Shown here in pieces: positions 33,560-41,155 of a DNA stretch of 46,210 nucleotides. A program made the translations under genes and the position numbers. The notes beneath the pieces were generated by a model, which worked only from the letters and a program-made list of their open reading frames with translations, made no database searches and had not been told where the DNA came from. The DNA is from Patescibacteria group bacterium (GTDB taxonomy: Bacteria > Patescibacteriota > Patescibacteriia > Patescibacteriales > VMTK01), in assembly GCA_018896595.1 (NCBI GenBank), contig JAHIME010000023.1, positions 1 to 46,210 of the forward strand, written 5' to 3'. The first letter of the stretch is position 1. Each line of letters opens with the position of its first letter.

Positions 33560-34447
33560 ATGGATTTAAGCATAATCATCGTTTCTTGGAACGTAAAAGA
33601 AAAATTAAGAGAAAATTTATTGGCTTTGTTTAAGAGCGAAGGAGATGTAAGCTTTGAGATGTTTGTCGCGGATAATAATTCCCAAGACGGAACCGCGGAA
33701 ATGGTAAAAAATGAATTTTCATTTAACGGGGTGAAGTTAATCGCTAACGCGGAAAACTTGGGATTTGCCAAAGCGAACAATCAGGCGATAAAACAGGCGC
33801 GAGGAGAGTTTATTTTACTGCTTAATCCGGATATGCGCGTTGTTCTGCCGGACACTTTAAGCAATATGGTAAAATGGATGCGGGAGAACAAACAGGCATC
33901 GGTTGCCGGCTGCCGTCTTATAGACGAACAGGGCAATACAATAAAACATGTAAGAAAATTTCCAACAGTTTGGGATCAGTTGGCGATTGTTTTAAAACTG
34001 CCGCATATTTTCCCAAATGTATTGGATAAATATTTGCGAGTTGATTTTGATTACAGCAAAGATGCGAAAGTTGACTCGGTGCGCGGAGGGTTTTTTATGT
34101 TGCGAAGGACCTCACCCCGACCCTCTCCTCGTGAAGGAGAAGGGGAGTTATTAGATGAGCGGTATTTTCTTTGGTTTGAAGAAGTTGATTTTTGCCGGCA
34201 GGTTTATGAAAAAAAAGGAGAAGTTTGGCATACGCCCGCGGCCGAGTGCGTTGATTATGTGGGCCAAAGCTTTAAACAATTGCCCCGCGGCAAAACGCAG
34301 AAATATTTCCGCGATTCAATGTTGAAATACTTTAAAAAATGGCATCCGGCATGGCAGTATCGGCTGTTAAAGCTTGTCTGGCCGATCGGCATGCTTATAA
34401 CGCGGTTGGGCGAAAAAACACATTTAAAAAGCAAGGCGAATACATAA
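33560..34447 (+). CDS. glycosyltransferase family 2
   Basis: 295 aa GT-A fold: DLSIIIVSWNVKEKL, VADNNSQDGTAEM, AENLGFAKANNQAI, LLNPDMRV and YFLWFEEVDFCRQV. Similar in layout to the upstream glycosyltransferase. In-frame insertion of a repeat at 34111-34147, again just before the acceptor-side FEEVD motif. Last gene of the polysaccharide cluster; the following genes are on the other strand. Confidence 0.93.
   Translation: MDLSIIIVSWNVKEKLRENLLALFKSEGDVSFEMFVADNNSQDGTAEMVKNEFSFNGVKLIANAENLGFAKANNQAIKQARGEFILLLNPDMRVVLPDTLSNMVKWMRENKQASVAGCRLIDEQGNTIKHVRKFPTVWDQLAIVLKLPHIFPNVLDKYLRVDFDYSKDAKVDSVRGGFFMLRRTSPRPSPREGEGELLDERYFLWFEEVDFCRQVYEKKGEVWHTPAAECVDYVGQSFKQLPRGKTQKYFRDSMLKYFKKWHPAWQYRLLKLVWPIGMLITRLGEKTHLKSKANT
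34111..34147 (+). repeat. CTCACCCCGACCCTCTCC-type repeat inserted in frame
   Basis: CTCACCCCGACCCTCTCC followed by the partner GGAGAAGGGGAG around TCGTGA forms a hairpin. It encodes TSPRPSPREGEGEL inside the glycosyltransferase, at nearly the same structural site as the insertion in the previous gene. Confidence 0.85.
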
Positions 34448-34568
34448 TAAAAGAAATTAAAAGACGCTTATGCATTATAATCCGTTTGCTTAAAAGAGTG
34501 ATGAAGATAAAATAATTTTAAACTCCTTATTAAGCATTATGATTCTTAGTTAGTTTACATTTTTATAT

Positions 34569-35252
34569 TTATCGCTCGCAAACGGTTTTGCATTTATTAT
34601 TCTCGCACTTGATATTCAAATTTGCACAAAGTAGGCAACCATAAGTACAATTCGAATGAAATGAATTAAACAGACGATTAATTCGTGCTGCTTCGTTTTT
34701 ATTTACATAAGCAGAACAACCAAAAGGACATTTATTCCCAGCATCTTTACAGTCCAAATCAACATGGCAATAATTCGCCTCTTTAATTTCATGTTTGATA
34801 TATAACTCTTTTATTTTTTGAGATGCAATTAGCAAAGTTGATAACACTATAATAATTGCCAGCAAAACAAAAGTTATTTTTTTTTCTGATTGCGTGAATA
34901 AGCGAACAATTAAATAAAAAAACAAAATAATAGACAAATAAAAAATAAAATTTACAAGCGGATACATGAATAAACCGCCTGAAATAAAATTCCATTTCCC
35001 GATTAAGATTCCGTCAACTACATCCTGGATATAATGTATTAAATAAAAATGCGGCCAGCCATGGACGGTCTGCATAATCGTACCGCCGATTTTCTTAACT
35101 ATAACTAACAAGGATAACGAAGTTAAAACTAAAGCTCCCAAAACCATAATCAGCTTGTCCGCTTTTCTGATCATAAACTTCTTTTTTTTATACAAAAACA
35201 GCGATATAAATAATAAAACAATTGAAATATAAAATATTTGTTGTACTGTCAT
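34569..35252 (-). CDS. polytopic membrane protein with a ten-cysteine C-terminal domain
   Basis: About 227 aa. Four or so membrane helices (IFYISIVLLFISLFLY, LIMVLGALVLTSLSLLVIV, YPLVNFIFYLSIILFFYLIV, FVLLAIIIVLSTLLIA) followed by a ~70-residue soluble end with ten Cys, from NYCHVDLDCKDAGNKC to CENNKCKTVCER. The Cys spacing suggests disulfides outside the cell rather than a metal site. No family recognised. The start at 35252 removes 15 residues of unlikely N-terminus; position is uncertain. Confidence 0.65.
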   Translation of the reverse strand: MTVQQIFYISIVLLFISLFLYKKKKFMIRKADKLIMVLGALVLTSLSLLVIVKKIGGTIMQTVHGWPHFYLIHYIQDVVDGILIGKWNFISGGLFMYPLVNFIFYLSIILFFYLIVRLFTQSEKKITFVLLAIIIVLSTLLIASQKIKELYIKHEIKEANYCHVDLDCKDAGNKCPFGCSAYVNKNEAARINRLFNSFHSNCTYGCLLCANLNIKCENNKCKTVCER

Positions 35253-35355
35253 AATTTTATTAATTATTTTAATCAAAAGCAAGGAGCAACATTCCAAGCC
35301 CGTAAAAATTTACCGCAATATAAACCGCCAATAAAATTTTCATGGCTTTTATTTT

Positions 35356-36084
35356 TTAGTCAATAAAATGAAAAGAGTCGGAAATTTTTTGATCATAACA
35401 ATCATCAAAGCTTAAGCCCAAAATGCATTCCTGGCCAGCGTGCCAAAAGGCGGCTTTTTTGTATACAGAGCTATATTTCAGGTGGTATTTATAATTTATC
35501 GGACATTTTGTTGAACTCATATCTTTTCCATCACCCTTTATTTTTACATCATATGTGCCGGAAAAATTTGTTTCATATTTTTCTTGGTAATTGCAGCCCT
35601 CCCCGTATTTTTGTTTTATTAATTTATCCAGTTCATTTTCATTATCAATATCCAAGACAATAATATGCCAAGGAAATCCATAATTAACTTCACCTTTATA
35701 TTCCGGTATGAAAGTATTTTGCGTTTTAATAAACTGGCCGCTTTGCCAATCAAATCTCTGTTCATATTCCTGATTAAGGTAAAAATTATTGTCTTTGACA
35801 AAAATTTTATTGGCTATTAGCGCGTCAGAATCAGTCATGCCTTCCGGCAAGCCGGTCCAATATTTGCCGTGAATTGATTTTTCCGGGTACTTTATTTCAA
35901 AACCGTATTCTTCATTTTGATAAGTTATCCATTTAATATCAATATCATCAAATTTATTCTCTACATGGCAATTATAAAACGGCGGCCGGGTAAAACAGCC
36001 GTCGCCTCTTTTGAGCCAATAAATGCCAACTGATATTATCAGTAAAAACAATACTGCCGATATGATTAAAATTTTATTCTTCAT
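35356..36084 (-). CDS. exported membrane-anchored protein, unknown function
   Basis: 242 aa. N-terminal anchor helix (KNKILIISAVLFLLIISVGI), then an extracytoplasmic domain beginning with the YQNEEYGFEIKYPE pattern that is common in small exported proteins of Patescibacteria (PsbP-like fold by resemblance). Contains several Cys. Start at 36084 is the ATG directly before the anchor; four more residues are possible upstream. Confidence 0.7.
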   Translation of the reverse strand: MKNKILIISAVLFLLIISVGIYWLKRGDGCFTRPPFYNCHVENKFDDIDIKWITYQNEEYGFEIKYPEKSIHGKYWTGLPEGMTDSDALIANKIFVKDNNFYLNQEYEQRFDWQSGQFIKTQNTFIPEYKGEVNYGFPWHIIVLDIDNENELDKLIKQKYGEGCNYQEKYETNFSGTYDVKIKGDGKDMSSTKCPINYKYHLKYSSVYKKAAFWHAGQECILGLSFDDCYDQKISDSFHFID

Positions 36085-36159
36085 TTGGCTATCCAACCGT
36101 TAGATTTTAGAGTTAAGCGGTTTTAAGATTAATAAAATCGTTATTCCTTTTCATTCATG

Positions 36160-37044
36160 CTATTTTTTTTGCGCGACGCCTATCTTCCACACACCTTTTT
36201 CAAGGAAGGCCTCTATTGTTTGGCGGCTTGCCTTATTAATCAAATTAGAGTGTGATATTTTATTTATTTTCGCGTATTCCGCGAGCGTCATAATATGCGC
36301 GCCCTCCAGATACGCGAGCCTCTTGTGGTAACTGTTGGTAAGCGCTTTTCCTACTATTTCTTCCATAATAGTAGTCGCGCCTTTTTCATCAAATTCTTTA
36401 AACGCTTCGTAATATTTCTTTCTGTCAATAAATTTTATGTTTATTGGAACAAACCCTTCTCGTATTAACAAATAGTTGTTTATAACACGCCCAATGCGAC
36501 CATTGCCATCGCAAAATGGATGAGTGTATTCAAAAGCAAGATGCAATCCCGCTATCCTTTTAATTATATTTTCATGACTCGCAGCATTATACTCGGACAA
36601 CATTTTTTTCAGACGACCCGCCACTTCTTTGGGGTTAGGAGCAATATGACTGCCGACACGCACAAATTCATTGTCTTTTCTAAACCTCCCGGCAATATCG
36701 TCACGAATATTTGAAATCAACATTTTATGAAGTGATAAAATTACCTCAAGAGTAAGCTCTTGCTCCTTAGCTCCTTTGTCAATATATGATACAACTTGCG
36801 CGAGATTTTTTGCCTCAAAAATTTCTCGTTCAGTGATATATCTGTCCAAATCTATTTGCAAAAGTATTTTCTCTGTTTCCTCAAGAGTAAGAGTGCTGTT
36901 TTCAATGGCGTTAGAGTTATATACCTGTTCGGCCACCTCCGCCTCGTTCAATAATTTTAACAGCGCCTGTTTGCCAACAGACGCAGTATAATAGCGTTCT
37001 CTTAAACGAGAGATTGTGTTAAAAATATGTAATACTTTTGCCAT
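36160..37044 (-). CDS. Fic-family AMP-transferase with N-terminal inhibitory helix
   Basis: 294 aa. The active loop is HPFCDGNGRIGR (about residue 194), with catalytic His, the acidic residue being Asp, and the Arg pair. Upstream, SNAIENSTLT (about residue 44) fits the inhibitory (S/T)xxxE(G/N) helix, so activity is probably self-inhibited (class II). The C-terminal ~60 residues look like a winged-helix DNA-binding part. It modifies a protein Tyr/Thr/Ser with AMP, or removes AMP. It lies just outside the cassette array and has its own promoter. Confidence 0.92.
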   Translation of the reverse strand: MAKVLHIFNTISRLRERYYTASVGKQALLKLLNEAEVAEQVYNSNAIENSTLTLEETEKILLQIDLDRYITEREIFEAKNLAQVVSYIDKGAKEQELTLEVILSLHKMLISNIRDDIAGRFRKDNEFVRVGSHIAPNPKEVAGRLKKMLSEYNAASHENIIKRIAGLHLAFEYTHPFCDGNGRIGRVINNYLLIREGFVPINIKFIDRKKYYEAFKEFDEKGATTIMEEIVGKALTNSYHKRLAYLEGAHIMTLAEYAKINKISHSNLINKASRQTIEAFLEKGVWKIGVAQKK

Positions 37045-37080
37045 AATTAAAAGTATAAGAAAATTGAATAATCTAAGTTT

Positions 37081-37109
37081 ATTTTATACCCTTTTCACTC
37101 TTTTGTCAA
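37081..37109 (-). promoter_or_regulatory. promoter of the Fic gene
   Basis: On the minus strand TTGACA (37104-37109), 17-bp spacer, TAAAAT (37081-37086, within TATAAAAT). The Fic start is about 37 bp further. An inverted repeat ATAACCGTGAAA/TTTCACGGTTAT lies immediately upstream (37110-37153) and could be a terminator for the previous gene or an operator. Confidence 0.75.
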
Positions 37110-37153
37110 GATAACCGTGAAAAACTGTAAAAAAAGAGCGAATTTCACGGTTA
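37110..37153. repeat. 12-bp inverted repeat between the 70-aa gene and the Fic promoter
   Basis: ATAACCGTGAAA and TTTCACGGTTAT are exact inverted copies separated by about 20 bp. It begins at the stop of the 70-aa gene and ends at the -35 box of the Fic promoter. Its AAC/GTT ends resemble attC core boxes, but the inner arms of the array sites are absent, so it is treated as a terminator/operator hairpin. Confidence 0.7.
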
Positions 37154-37363
37154 TGCTTTAATTTTATTTTCCAAGAAATAATTTAATATCATTGTAGGAA
37201 CGCGGACAAATTTCGTATTTTTTAAGTTTGTGGATTGGTATAAAAGCGTAACCGCTTTAGTATTGCCGCCACGAAATAAAAGTAAGAATGTTTTATCCTT
37301 CGGATTAAATATTATTCCTCCCGCGTAAAATATATCCGGTATTTCTTTTTGATATTTAAACAT
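37151..37363 (-). CDS. 70-aa protein, unknown function
   Basis: Short basic protein (MFKYQKEIPDIFYAGG, DKTFLLLFRGGNTKAVTLLY). The beta-strand-like hydrophobic pattern suggests a small folded domain. No Shine-Dalgarno sequence is visible and no family is recognised, so it is only moderately supported. It lies between the left edge of the cassette array and the Fic gene. Confidence 0.45.
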   Translation of the reverse strand: MFKYQKEIPDIFYAGGIIFNPKDKTFLLLFRGGNTKAVTLLYQSTNLKNTKFVRVPTMILNYFLENKIKA

Positions 37364-37390
37364 AAAATTAGAGAGTTACTATTGATAGGT

Positions 37391-37414
37391 GGAACCGGAT
37401 ATTCCGTGTTATCG
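37391..37414. repeat. left-edge attC half-site
   Basis: GGAACCGGATATTCCGT followed by GTTATCG has the right-hand half of the attC-like sites (AACC, inner arm, single T, GTT core). The expected left half (AAC-GTNT-inner arm) is not found upstream. It marks the start of the first cassette and may be an attI-like or decayed site. Confidence 0.65.
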
Positions 37415-37812
37415 GATGTATTGCTTTTTTGGGCGTTATCCTTTGGCGATTAGCCAAAATAAAACAAATACTTTTAGGAAGCGGGAAGGCGGAATGACCA
37501 CCTTCCCTAATAAAGAAAGACTACTTTCAGAAAGCACCTTGCCAAAAACTGAGCGGTGTCCAGCCCTCCCTTGTGTCAACTGCGCGACGCCTAATCTCTT
37601 CGAAAAATTCAGGTCGCTCTTTCCTCATTACATCAAGTCGTTGCTCAATATCTGGCACGAGCGCCACCAGCAACTGGAAATTGGTGTTTTCTGCGGGTAC
37701 TGCGTTTACATTTGTCATACCTTCCTCCTTTGGTTGTTTTTTAACAAACGCCTTTCCGATTTAGCAGCTTCCTAAAAATATTTGTTTTAAAAGAACAATA
37801 TTTCGGCATAAC
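37408..37812. mobile_element. cassette A (one small gene)
   Basis: From the GTTATCG box to the GCATAAC box. Its ends are inverted repeats of each other: GTTATCGGATGTATTGCTTT and, after a hairpin, AAACAAATACTTTTAGGAAG on the left (to about 37480) correspond to the reverse complement of 37767-37812 with few changes. The only convincing gene is at 37527-37718 on the minus strand. Confidence 0.75.
37527..37718 (-). CDS. 63-aa cassette protein, unknown function
   Basis: Strong Shine-Dalgarno AAAGGAGGAAGG directly before the ATG at 37718 supports it. Sequence is acidic-to-mixed and helical (VALVPDIEQRLDVMRKERPE, FFEEIRRRAVDTREGW). No family recognised. Cassette A carries nothing else; the overlapping plus-strand frames lack start signals. 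Confidence 0.7.
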   Translation of the reverse strand: MTNVNAVPAENTNFQLLVALVPDIEQRLDVMRKERPEFFEEIRRRAVDTREGWTPLSFWQGAF

Positions 37813-37906
37813 GTATCGGCATATCTGATGTTTTACGAAGCGTAGCGGAGTAAAATATGGGTGGAGGCTTTTGTAAAAAGCCGTAACCAGATATGCCGTG
37901 TTAGCT
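37806..37906. repeat. attC-like site A/B (101 bp)
   Basis: Core boxes GCATAAC (37806-37812) and GTTAGCT (37900-37906). Inner arms CGGCATATCTG and CAGATATGCCG are perfectly complementary (11 bp), separated from the cores by GTAT on the left and a single T on the right. The loop holds two further hairpins: TGTTTTAC...GTAAAATA and GGCTTTTGTAAAAAGCC. Confidence 0.82.
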
Positions 37907-37982
37907 GATGTATTCCTTTTCTTTTTTCCGACAGCAGTCGGAATTGTTTTAAAAAATTTTCAAATTTCTTTTTCCGTTTTGG

Positions 37983-38028
37983 ATTTTGGGCAGAGGGGCT
38001 GGGGGTGAATGCCCCGAAGCCAAGACTC
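37983..38028 (-). terminator. 3' hairpin with conserved G-rich loop (cassette B copy)
   Basis: On the plus strand the loop reads GAGGGGCTGGGGGTGAA, nearly the same as GAGGGGTTAGGGGTGAA in cassette D (41172-41188 region), while the stems differ in sequence but still pair. It lies just after the stop of the last gene of the cassette. Conserved loop with changed stem suggests a selected RNA or DNA structure rather than a plain terminator. Confidence 0.6.
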
Positions 38029-38032
38029 CTTA

Positions 38033-38281
38033 TTAATTCATTGTAATTTTAAACTTATTTTCTACCACATTTATTTTAAAGCCATGTGGGTCAGTCCATT
38101 CGCTTCCGTTATTGGCTCTGGTTAAAAATTGATTTAGCGTTGATTGCTCGTCACCAACCGGTTTATCTATTTCCGATTCCGTATATCCGGGGATTTTTTC
38201 TAAAATATATCGAGTGGTTTCTTCCCTTGAACCAAATGAATTGAGATTTGTTTCCAAATTACGTGGTGTTTCGCTAAACAT
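38033..38281 (-). CDS. 82-aa cassette protein, unknown function
   Basis: Acidic small protein (MFSETPRNLETNLNSFGS, ETTRYILEKIPGYTESEI, EWTDPHGFKINVVENKFKI). It starts 10 bp after the stop of the larger gene in the same cassette, so both are probably co-translated; an immunity or partner protein for the upstream gene product is conceivable. No family recognised. Confidence 0.65.
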   Translation of the reverse strand: MFSETPRNLETNLNSFGSREETTRYILEKIPGYTESEIDKPVGDEQSTLNQFLTRANNGSEWTDPHGFKINVVENKFKITMN

Positions 38282-38291
38282 AAAATTTGAT

Positions 38292-39713
38292 TTAGGTTTT
38301 TAGATTTAACTTAGTTTTTAAATAATTTAATGCTTCAAGCGCTGTTTGGTCTTTTGTCGGATCAAATAATTTGTCACTCACGGTCGGATCCACCAATAAA
38401 GTGCTTCCCAATTCGGCGATAAATTCACGTTCTCCATCCCACGGATGTCCTGCGTTCGTTTCATCTTTCATACGATGCTTTAGCCGGAACTTATCTAATT
38501 GCGAACCCTGATATTTTTGTCCCATGAGTTGCAAATAGTATTTAGAAAGCTGAACATCAATAAAGCCTTTTGACTGCCACCTTTCGCACGCCTCATGTCC
38601 AGTAGACTGTAATAGATCACCAATTTCGTGACTATGTTCGATATAGTCGCTGGAAAAATAAATCGAATTTTGCGTCCACCCTGCCTCGTTCGCGTCGCCG
38701 GAGCTAATATCAACGTACATAATTGGTTCAGCGCTAAAAGCTTGGTTTAAATGTTCTAAAACTCCAGCCATTTTATCAAATTTATCTCGGTGGCGATCAA
38801 GAAATTCCGCAAAATTGAAATCGGGCTTGATCGAGCCAAAAACTATTCCGTTTTTTGCGGTATAGTGTCGAGCAGAGAGTGTTTTTTCTAGATATCGTTC
38901 TTTATCTCCAGTTTGTACTGCCAATCTGGTGGAAACAATATCTCGTTCAAACCATTGAGTTTTTTCTGGAGGGAAATTTTGTATTCTGTTTTGTAAGTTG
39001 TCCAAAATTTCAGCGGATAGATGATGGTCAGCAAGCAAACCTGCTATTTCTATAATATTGTAGGTACCCATTGTTTGGCAGATTTTATCCCCCGAATCGG
39101 TCATGTATTGTTTTAGCAAAGTAGAAATTTTTTCGCCCTCAAATGGAATGCCCGCTCTTAAACCAGTCAAAACGGCTCTTGTTCTTAATTCATAGCCATA
39201 CTTTTGTTCGTCGGCTATTTTTAGCATTTTGTTTCTTGCTTCAGGAGATTTATTTTTTCCTAAAGAATCAATTGCCGTATTGCACAAATAAACATTTTCG
39301 TGATTTATATCTATAAAATCAGCTATCAATTGAACGCTATTGGGTTGTGAAATTTCGCCTGCGACTGAAAGAGCGGCTTGAATTTTTTGATAAGCAAAGA
39401 GTTGTTTGGCTTTTGCCTCGCCCATTTCTTCGTCGGCTCTATTATAATTTTCGCCATTCAGAACCGCGGTAATTTGGTATAGATCAATGCGGTTGTTATT
39501 ATTCAAAAGCCAATCAAGATTTTCTTGGAGTTTTTGTTTCCCATTTGAGCTTGCCAGATGATTCAATTCTTCTAAAGCCGTTGATAGAGTGCCTTGAATT
39601 TTAGATATTTCACCTCGTTCTTTTGTTTCATAAATATCAAGAAGGATAGCGGTAGGACGCTCTTTTTTTGTTTCCGTTTCAATTGCGGTTAAAATATTTT
39701 TTTCTGGATTCAT
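38292..39713 (-). CDS. HEAT-like repeat protein with peptidase-like C-terminal domain
   Basis: 473 aa. The first ~280 residues are a chain of helical pairs (for example SVQLIADFIDINHENVYLCN, EARNKMLKIADEQKYGYELR) like HEAT/Armadillo repeats. The C-terminal part contains LLQSTGHEACERWQSKG and later GEREFIAELGSTLL, which resembles the zinc-peptidase helix pair HEXXH...E but with Glu at the second His position (HEACE). It may be an inactive or unusual metallopeptidase. First gene of cassette B; its leader carries the 34-bp repeat shared with cassette D. Confidence 0.6.
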   Translation of the reverse strand: MNPEKNILTAIETETKKERPTAILLDIYETKERGEISKIQGTLSTALEELNHLASSNGKQKLQENLDWLLNNNNRIDLYQITAVLNGENYNRADEEMGEAKAKQLFAYQKIQAALSVAGEISQPNSVQLIADFIDINHENVYLCNTAIDSLGKNKSPEARNKMLKIADEQKYGYELRTRAVLTGLRAGIPFEGEKISTLLKQYMTDSGDKICQTMGTYNIIEIAGLLADHHLSAEILDNLQNRIQNFPPEKTQWFERDIVSTRLAVQTGDKERYLEKTLSARHYTAKNGIVFGSIKPDFNFAEFLDRHRDKFDKMAGVLEHLNQAFSAEPIMYVDISSGDANEAGWTQNSIYFSSDYIEHSHEIGDLLQSTGHEACERWQSKGFIDVQLSKYYLQLMGQKYQGSQLDKFRLKHRMKDETNAGHPWDGEREFIAELGSTLLVDPTVSDKLFDPTKDQTALEALNYLKTKLNLKT

Positions 39714-39723
39714 AATATTTGAT

Positions 39724-39757
39724 TAAATCGTTTTCGTAGCGGAGCGGAGAAAACACC
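39724..39757 (-). promoter_or_regulatory. 34-bp leader repeat (cassette B copy)
   Basis: Identical over all 34 bp to 43891-43924. On the coding strand it lies 11-45 bp before the start codon of the first gene in the cassette. Contains a hairpin GTTTTC...GAAAAC. Possible shared promoter/leader or recombination sequence. Confidence 0.8.
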
Positions 39758-39848
39758 ATATACCCCCCCCTAAATAATTAAAAATAAAATTTGTTCATTA
39801 CAGAAAAGTGTCGCCCGCCACAGCGGGCGAAAAAGAAAAGCATATTTC

Positions 39849-40045
39849 ATATAACGTATCCGAGTATGCGAAGTTCGCTTTTCGGATTTAATGAATTAAT
39901 TATGTTAATTGGCTTAATCCTATTTTATCGCACTATTCCTGAAATTACCACCTATCGGAGAAAAGCGAATTTGGGTCGAGAAAATTTTTCACTCCTTGAA
40001 ATATAACTGATGAAAAATTTTTGAGCCGCATGTGCCGTGTTGTCT
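39849..40045. repeat. attC-like site B/C (197 bp)
   Basis: Core boxes ATATAAC (39849-39855) and GTTGTCT (40039-40045). Inner arms CCGAGTATGCG and CGCATGTGCCG pair imperfectly. Hairpin 1 has arms AAGTTCGCTTTTC/GAAAAGCGAATTT around a ~75-nt loop; hairpin 2 has arms AAAATTTTTCA/TGAAAAATTTTT. The words ATTTGGGTCGAGAAAATTTT recur near 46185. Confidence 0.8.
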
Positions 40046-40995
40046 GATGTATTTTTTCATCTTCTATTTTATTGGCACAAACTTTGCTTGTTCTAAAAGA
40101 AAATTCGATTTTTAAATTTAAAGTTTTTGTTTTGCCGAATGGCAAAACGATTATTTGGGGGCAATTTAATTTTTTATTTTTTATTTGAGTTTGATGTTTA
40201 TGGTTGGCATGCCTTTCTTCTTATTATATTCAATCTCAACTATGCCTATCTCAGAAATGTTTTTAACATGCGTTCCGCCACAAGGAATTTTGTAACCAAG
40301 ACATTCCCACCAACGAAATCCTTTCTTTTCAGTATCAGGATAAGTTTTAACATCCGCCCCTGATGAAATAGCCTCACGAAAAACCTCATTCGTTTTTTCA
40401 ACTAGCTCGAGCGTTATTTCATCGCTTTCATATCTATTAAAAACAAAGCCGTCTTGAATATCTGAGACTTTCGGAAACGGCAAAGACTTGCCAGCAGTTT
40501 TTTCAAGTAAGCAATGATGCAAATGAGCAGCAGTGTGTAGTTTCATCTGTCTGTTGCGAAATTCCCAGTTAAGTTTGCATAACACCTTTTGACCTTTAAC
40601 ATCTTCCGGAATCTTTTCGGTCGTTATTATGATAATGCCATCTTCGTTGTAGGGGTCTTTTAAAGTATCAGTAACATTATAATTTGAGCCATTGATGACA
40701 AATGTACCCTTATCACCTTTCTGTCCTCCCCCACGAGGGTAGAAAATATTATCAGCGACCTGAACACAGTTCTGGTCATTTTCGGTAAATGCCCCCGTGA
40801 TAGTTGTGTTGATTTCTGTTAAATACTGATCTTCGTAAAATTTGTGCATAGTTTTTGTGAATTAAAAAATAAAATTGCCCCCAAATAATCCGCGAAGCGG
40901 AAAAACTTTAAATTTAAAAATCGAATTTTCTTTCTTTGTTTATATCACCAAACTCCTAAAATTACCACCAAAGATGAAAAAATATTTCAGACAAC
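40039..40995. mobile_element. cassette C (AlaX gene) with three-part terminal inverted repeats
   Basis: From GTTGTCT to AGACAAC; the two core boxes are exact inverted copies including the next G/C. The terminal repeats comprise three matching blocks: 40039-40063 with 40971-40995, a perfect 30-bp block 40099-40128 with 40901-40930, and a perfect 19-bp block 40149-40167 with 40872-40890. Between the last two blocks each arm has its own unrelated hairpin (TTTTGCCGAATGGCAAAA versus CCGCGAAGCGG). The gene fills almost all space between the arms. Confidence 0.85.
40181..40849 (-). CDS. alaX: alanyl-tRNA editing protein AlaX-like
   Basis: 222 aa. Stand-alone editing domain that removes wrongly attached Ser or Gly from tRNA-Ala. 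FYPRGGGQKGDKG near residue 37, the zinc motif HTAAHLHHCLL near residue 105 and CGGTHVKNISEIG near residue 190 are all intact. Unusual place for a translation-fidelity gene: it is the single cargo of a cassette. An inverted repeat encloses it closely (stop 14 bp from the left arm, start 23 bp from the right arm). Confidence 0.92.
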   Translation of the reverse strand: MHKFYEDQYLTEINTTITGAFTENDQNCVQVADNIFYPRGGGQKGDKGTFVINGSNYNVTDTLKDPYNEDGIIIITTEKIPEDVKGQKVLCKLNWEFRNRQMKLHTAAHLHHCLLEKTAGKSLPFPKVSDIQDGFVFNRYESDEITLELVEKTNEVFREAISSGADVKTYPDTEKKGFRWWECLGYKIPCGGTHVKNISEIGIVEIEYNKKKGMPTINIKLK

Positions 40996-41088
40996 GTATC
41001 GCTATATCCGAAGTTTTTTAGAGCGAAGCGAAAAAGAATTTGCGCGTAGGCTTTCGAAAAAGCCGCAACCGGATATAGCGTGTTATAT
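40989..41088. repeat. attC-like site C/D (100 bp)
   Basis: Core boxes AGACAAC (40989-40995) and GTTATAT (41082-41088). Inner arms CGCTATATCCG and CGGATATAGCG are perfectly complementary, with GTAT and T spacers. Side hairpins: AAGTTTTTTAG.../AAAAAGAATTT and GGCTTTCGAAAAAGCC. Confidence 0.82.
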
Positions 41089-41155
41089 GATGTACATGTT
41101 TTCCTTTAATCCGCCTTAGGCGGATTGCTCTAAAAAAGAATTCAATTTTTTTTCG

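Larger units (their letters stand above)
37900..39855. mobile_element. cassette B (two genes)
   Basis: From GTTAGCT to ATATAAC. Terminal inverted repeats 37900-37928 and 39829-39855 share TTTTCTTTTT and flanking bases; each arm then carries a different hairpin (CCGACAGCAGTCGG on the left, CGCCCGC/GCGGGCG on the right). Contains a 3' hairpin (37983-38028), two minus-strand genes and a 34-bp leader repeat at 39724-39757 that is also found in cassette D. Confidence 0.75.

Noticed and set aside
37110..37153. additional attC site upstream of the array
   Set aside because: It has AAC/GTT-like ends but lacks the inner arms, GTNT spacer, side hairpins and GATGT motif of the array sites; a terminator or operator explains it.
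37389..37775. plus-strand 128-aa reading frame in cassette A
   Set aside because: Composition is unlike the other proteins, it starts within the attC half-site and overlaps a minus-strand gene that has a strong Shine-Dalgarno sequence.
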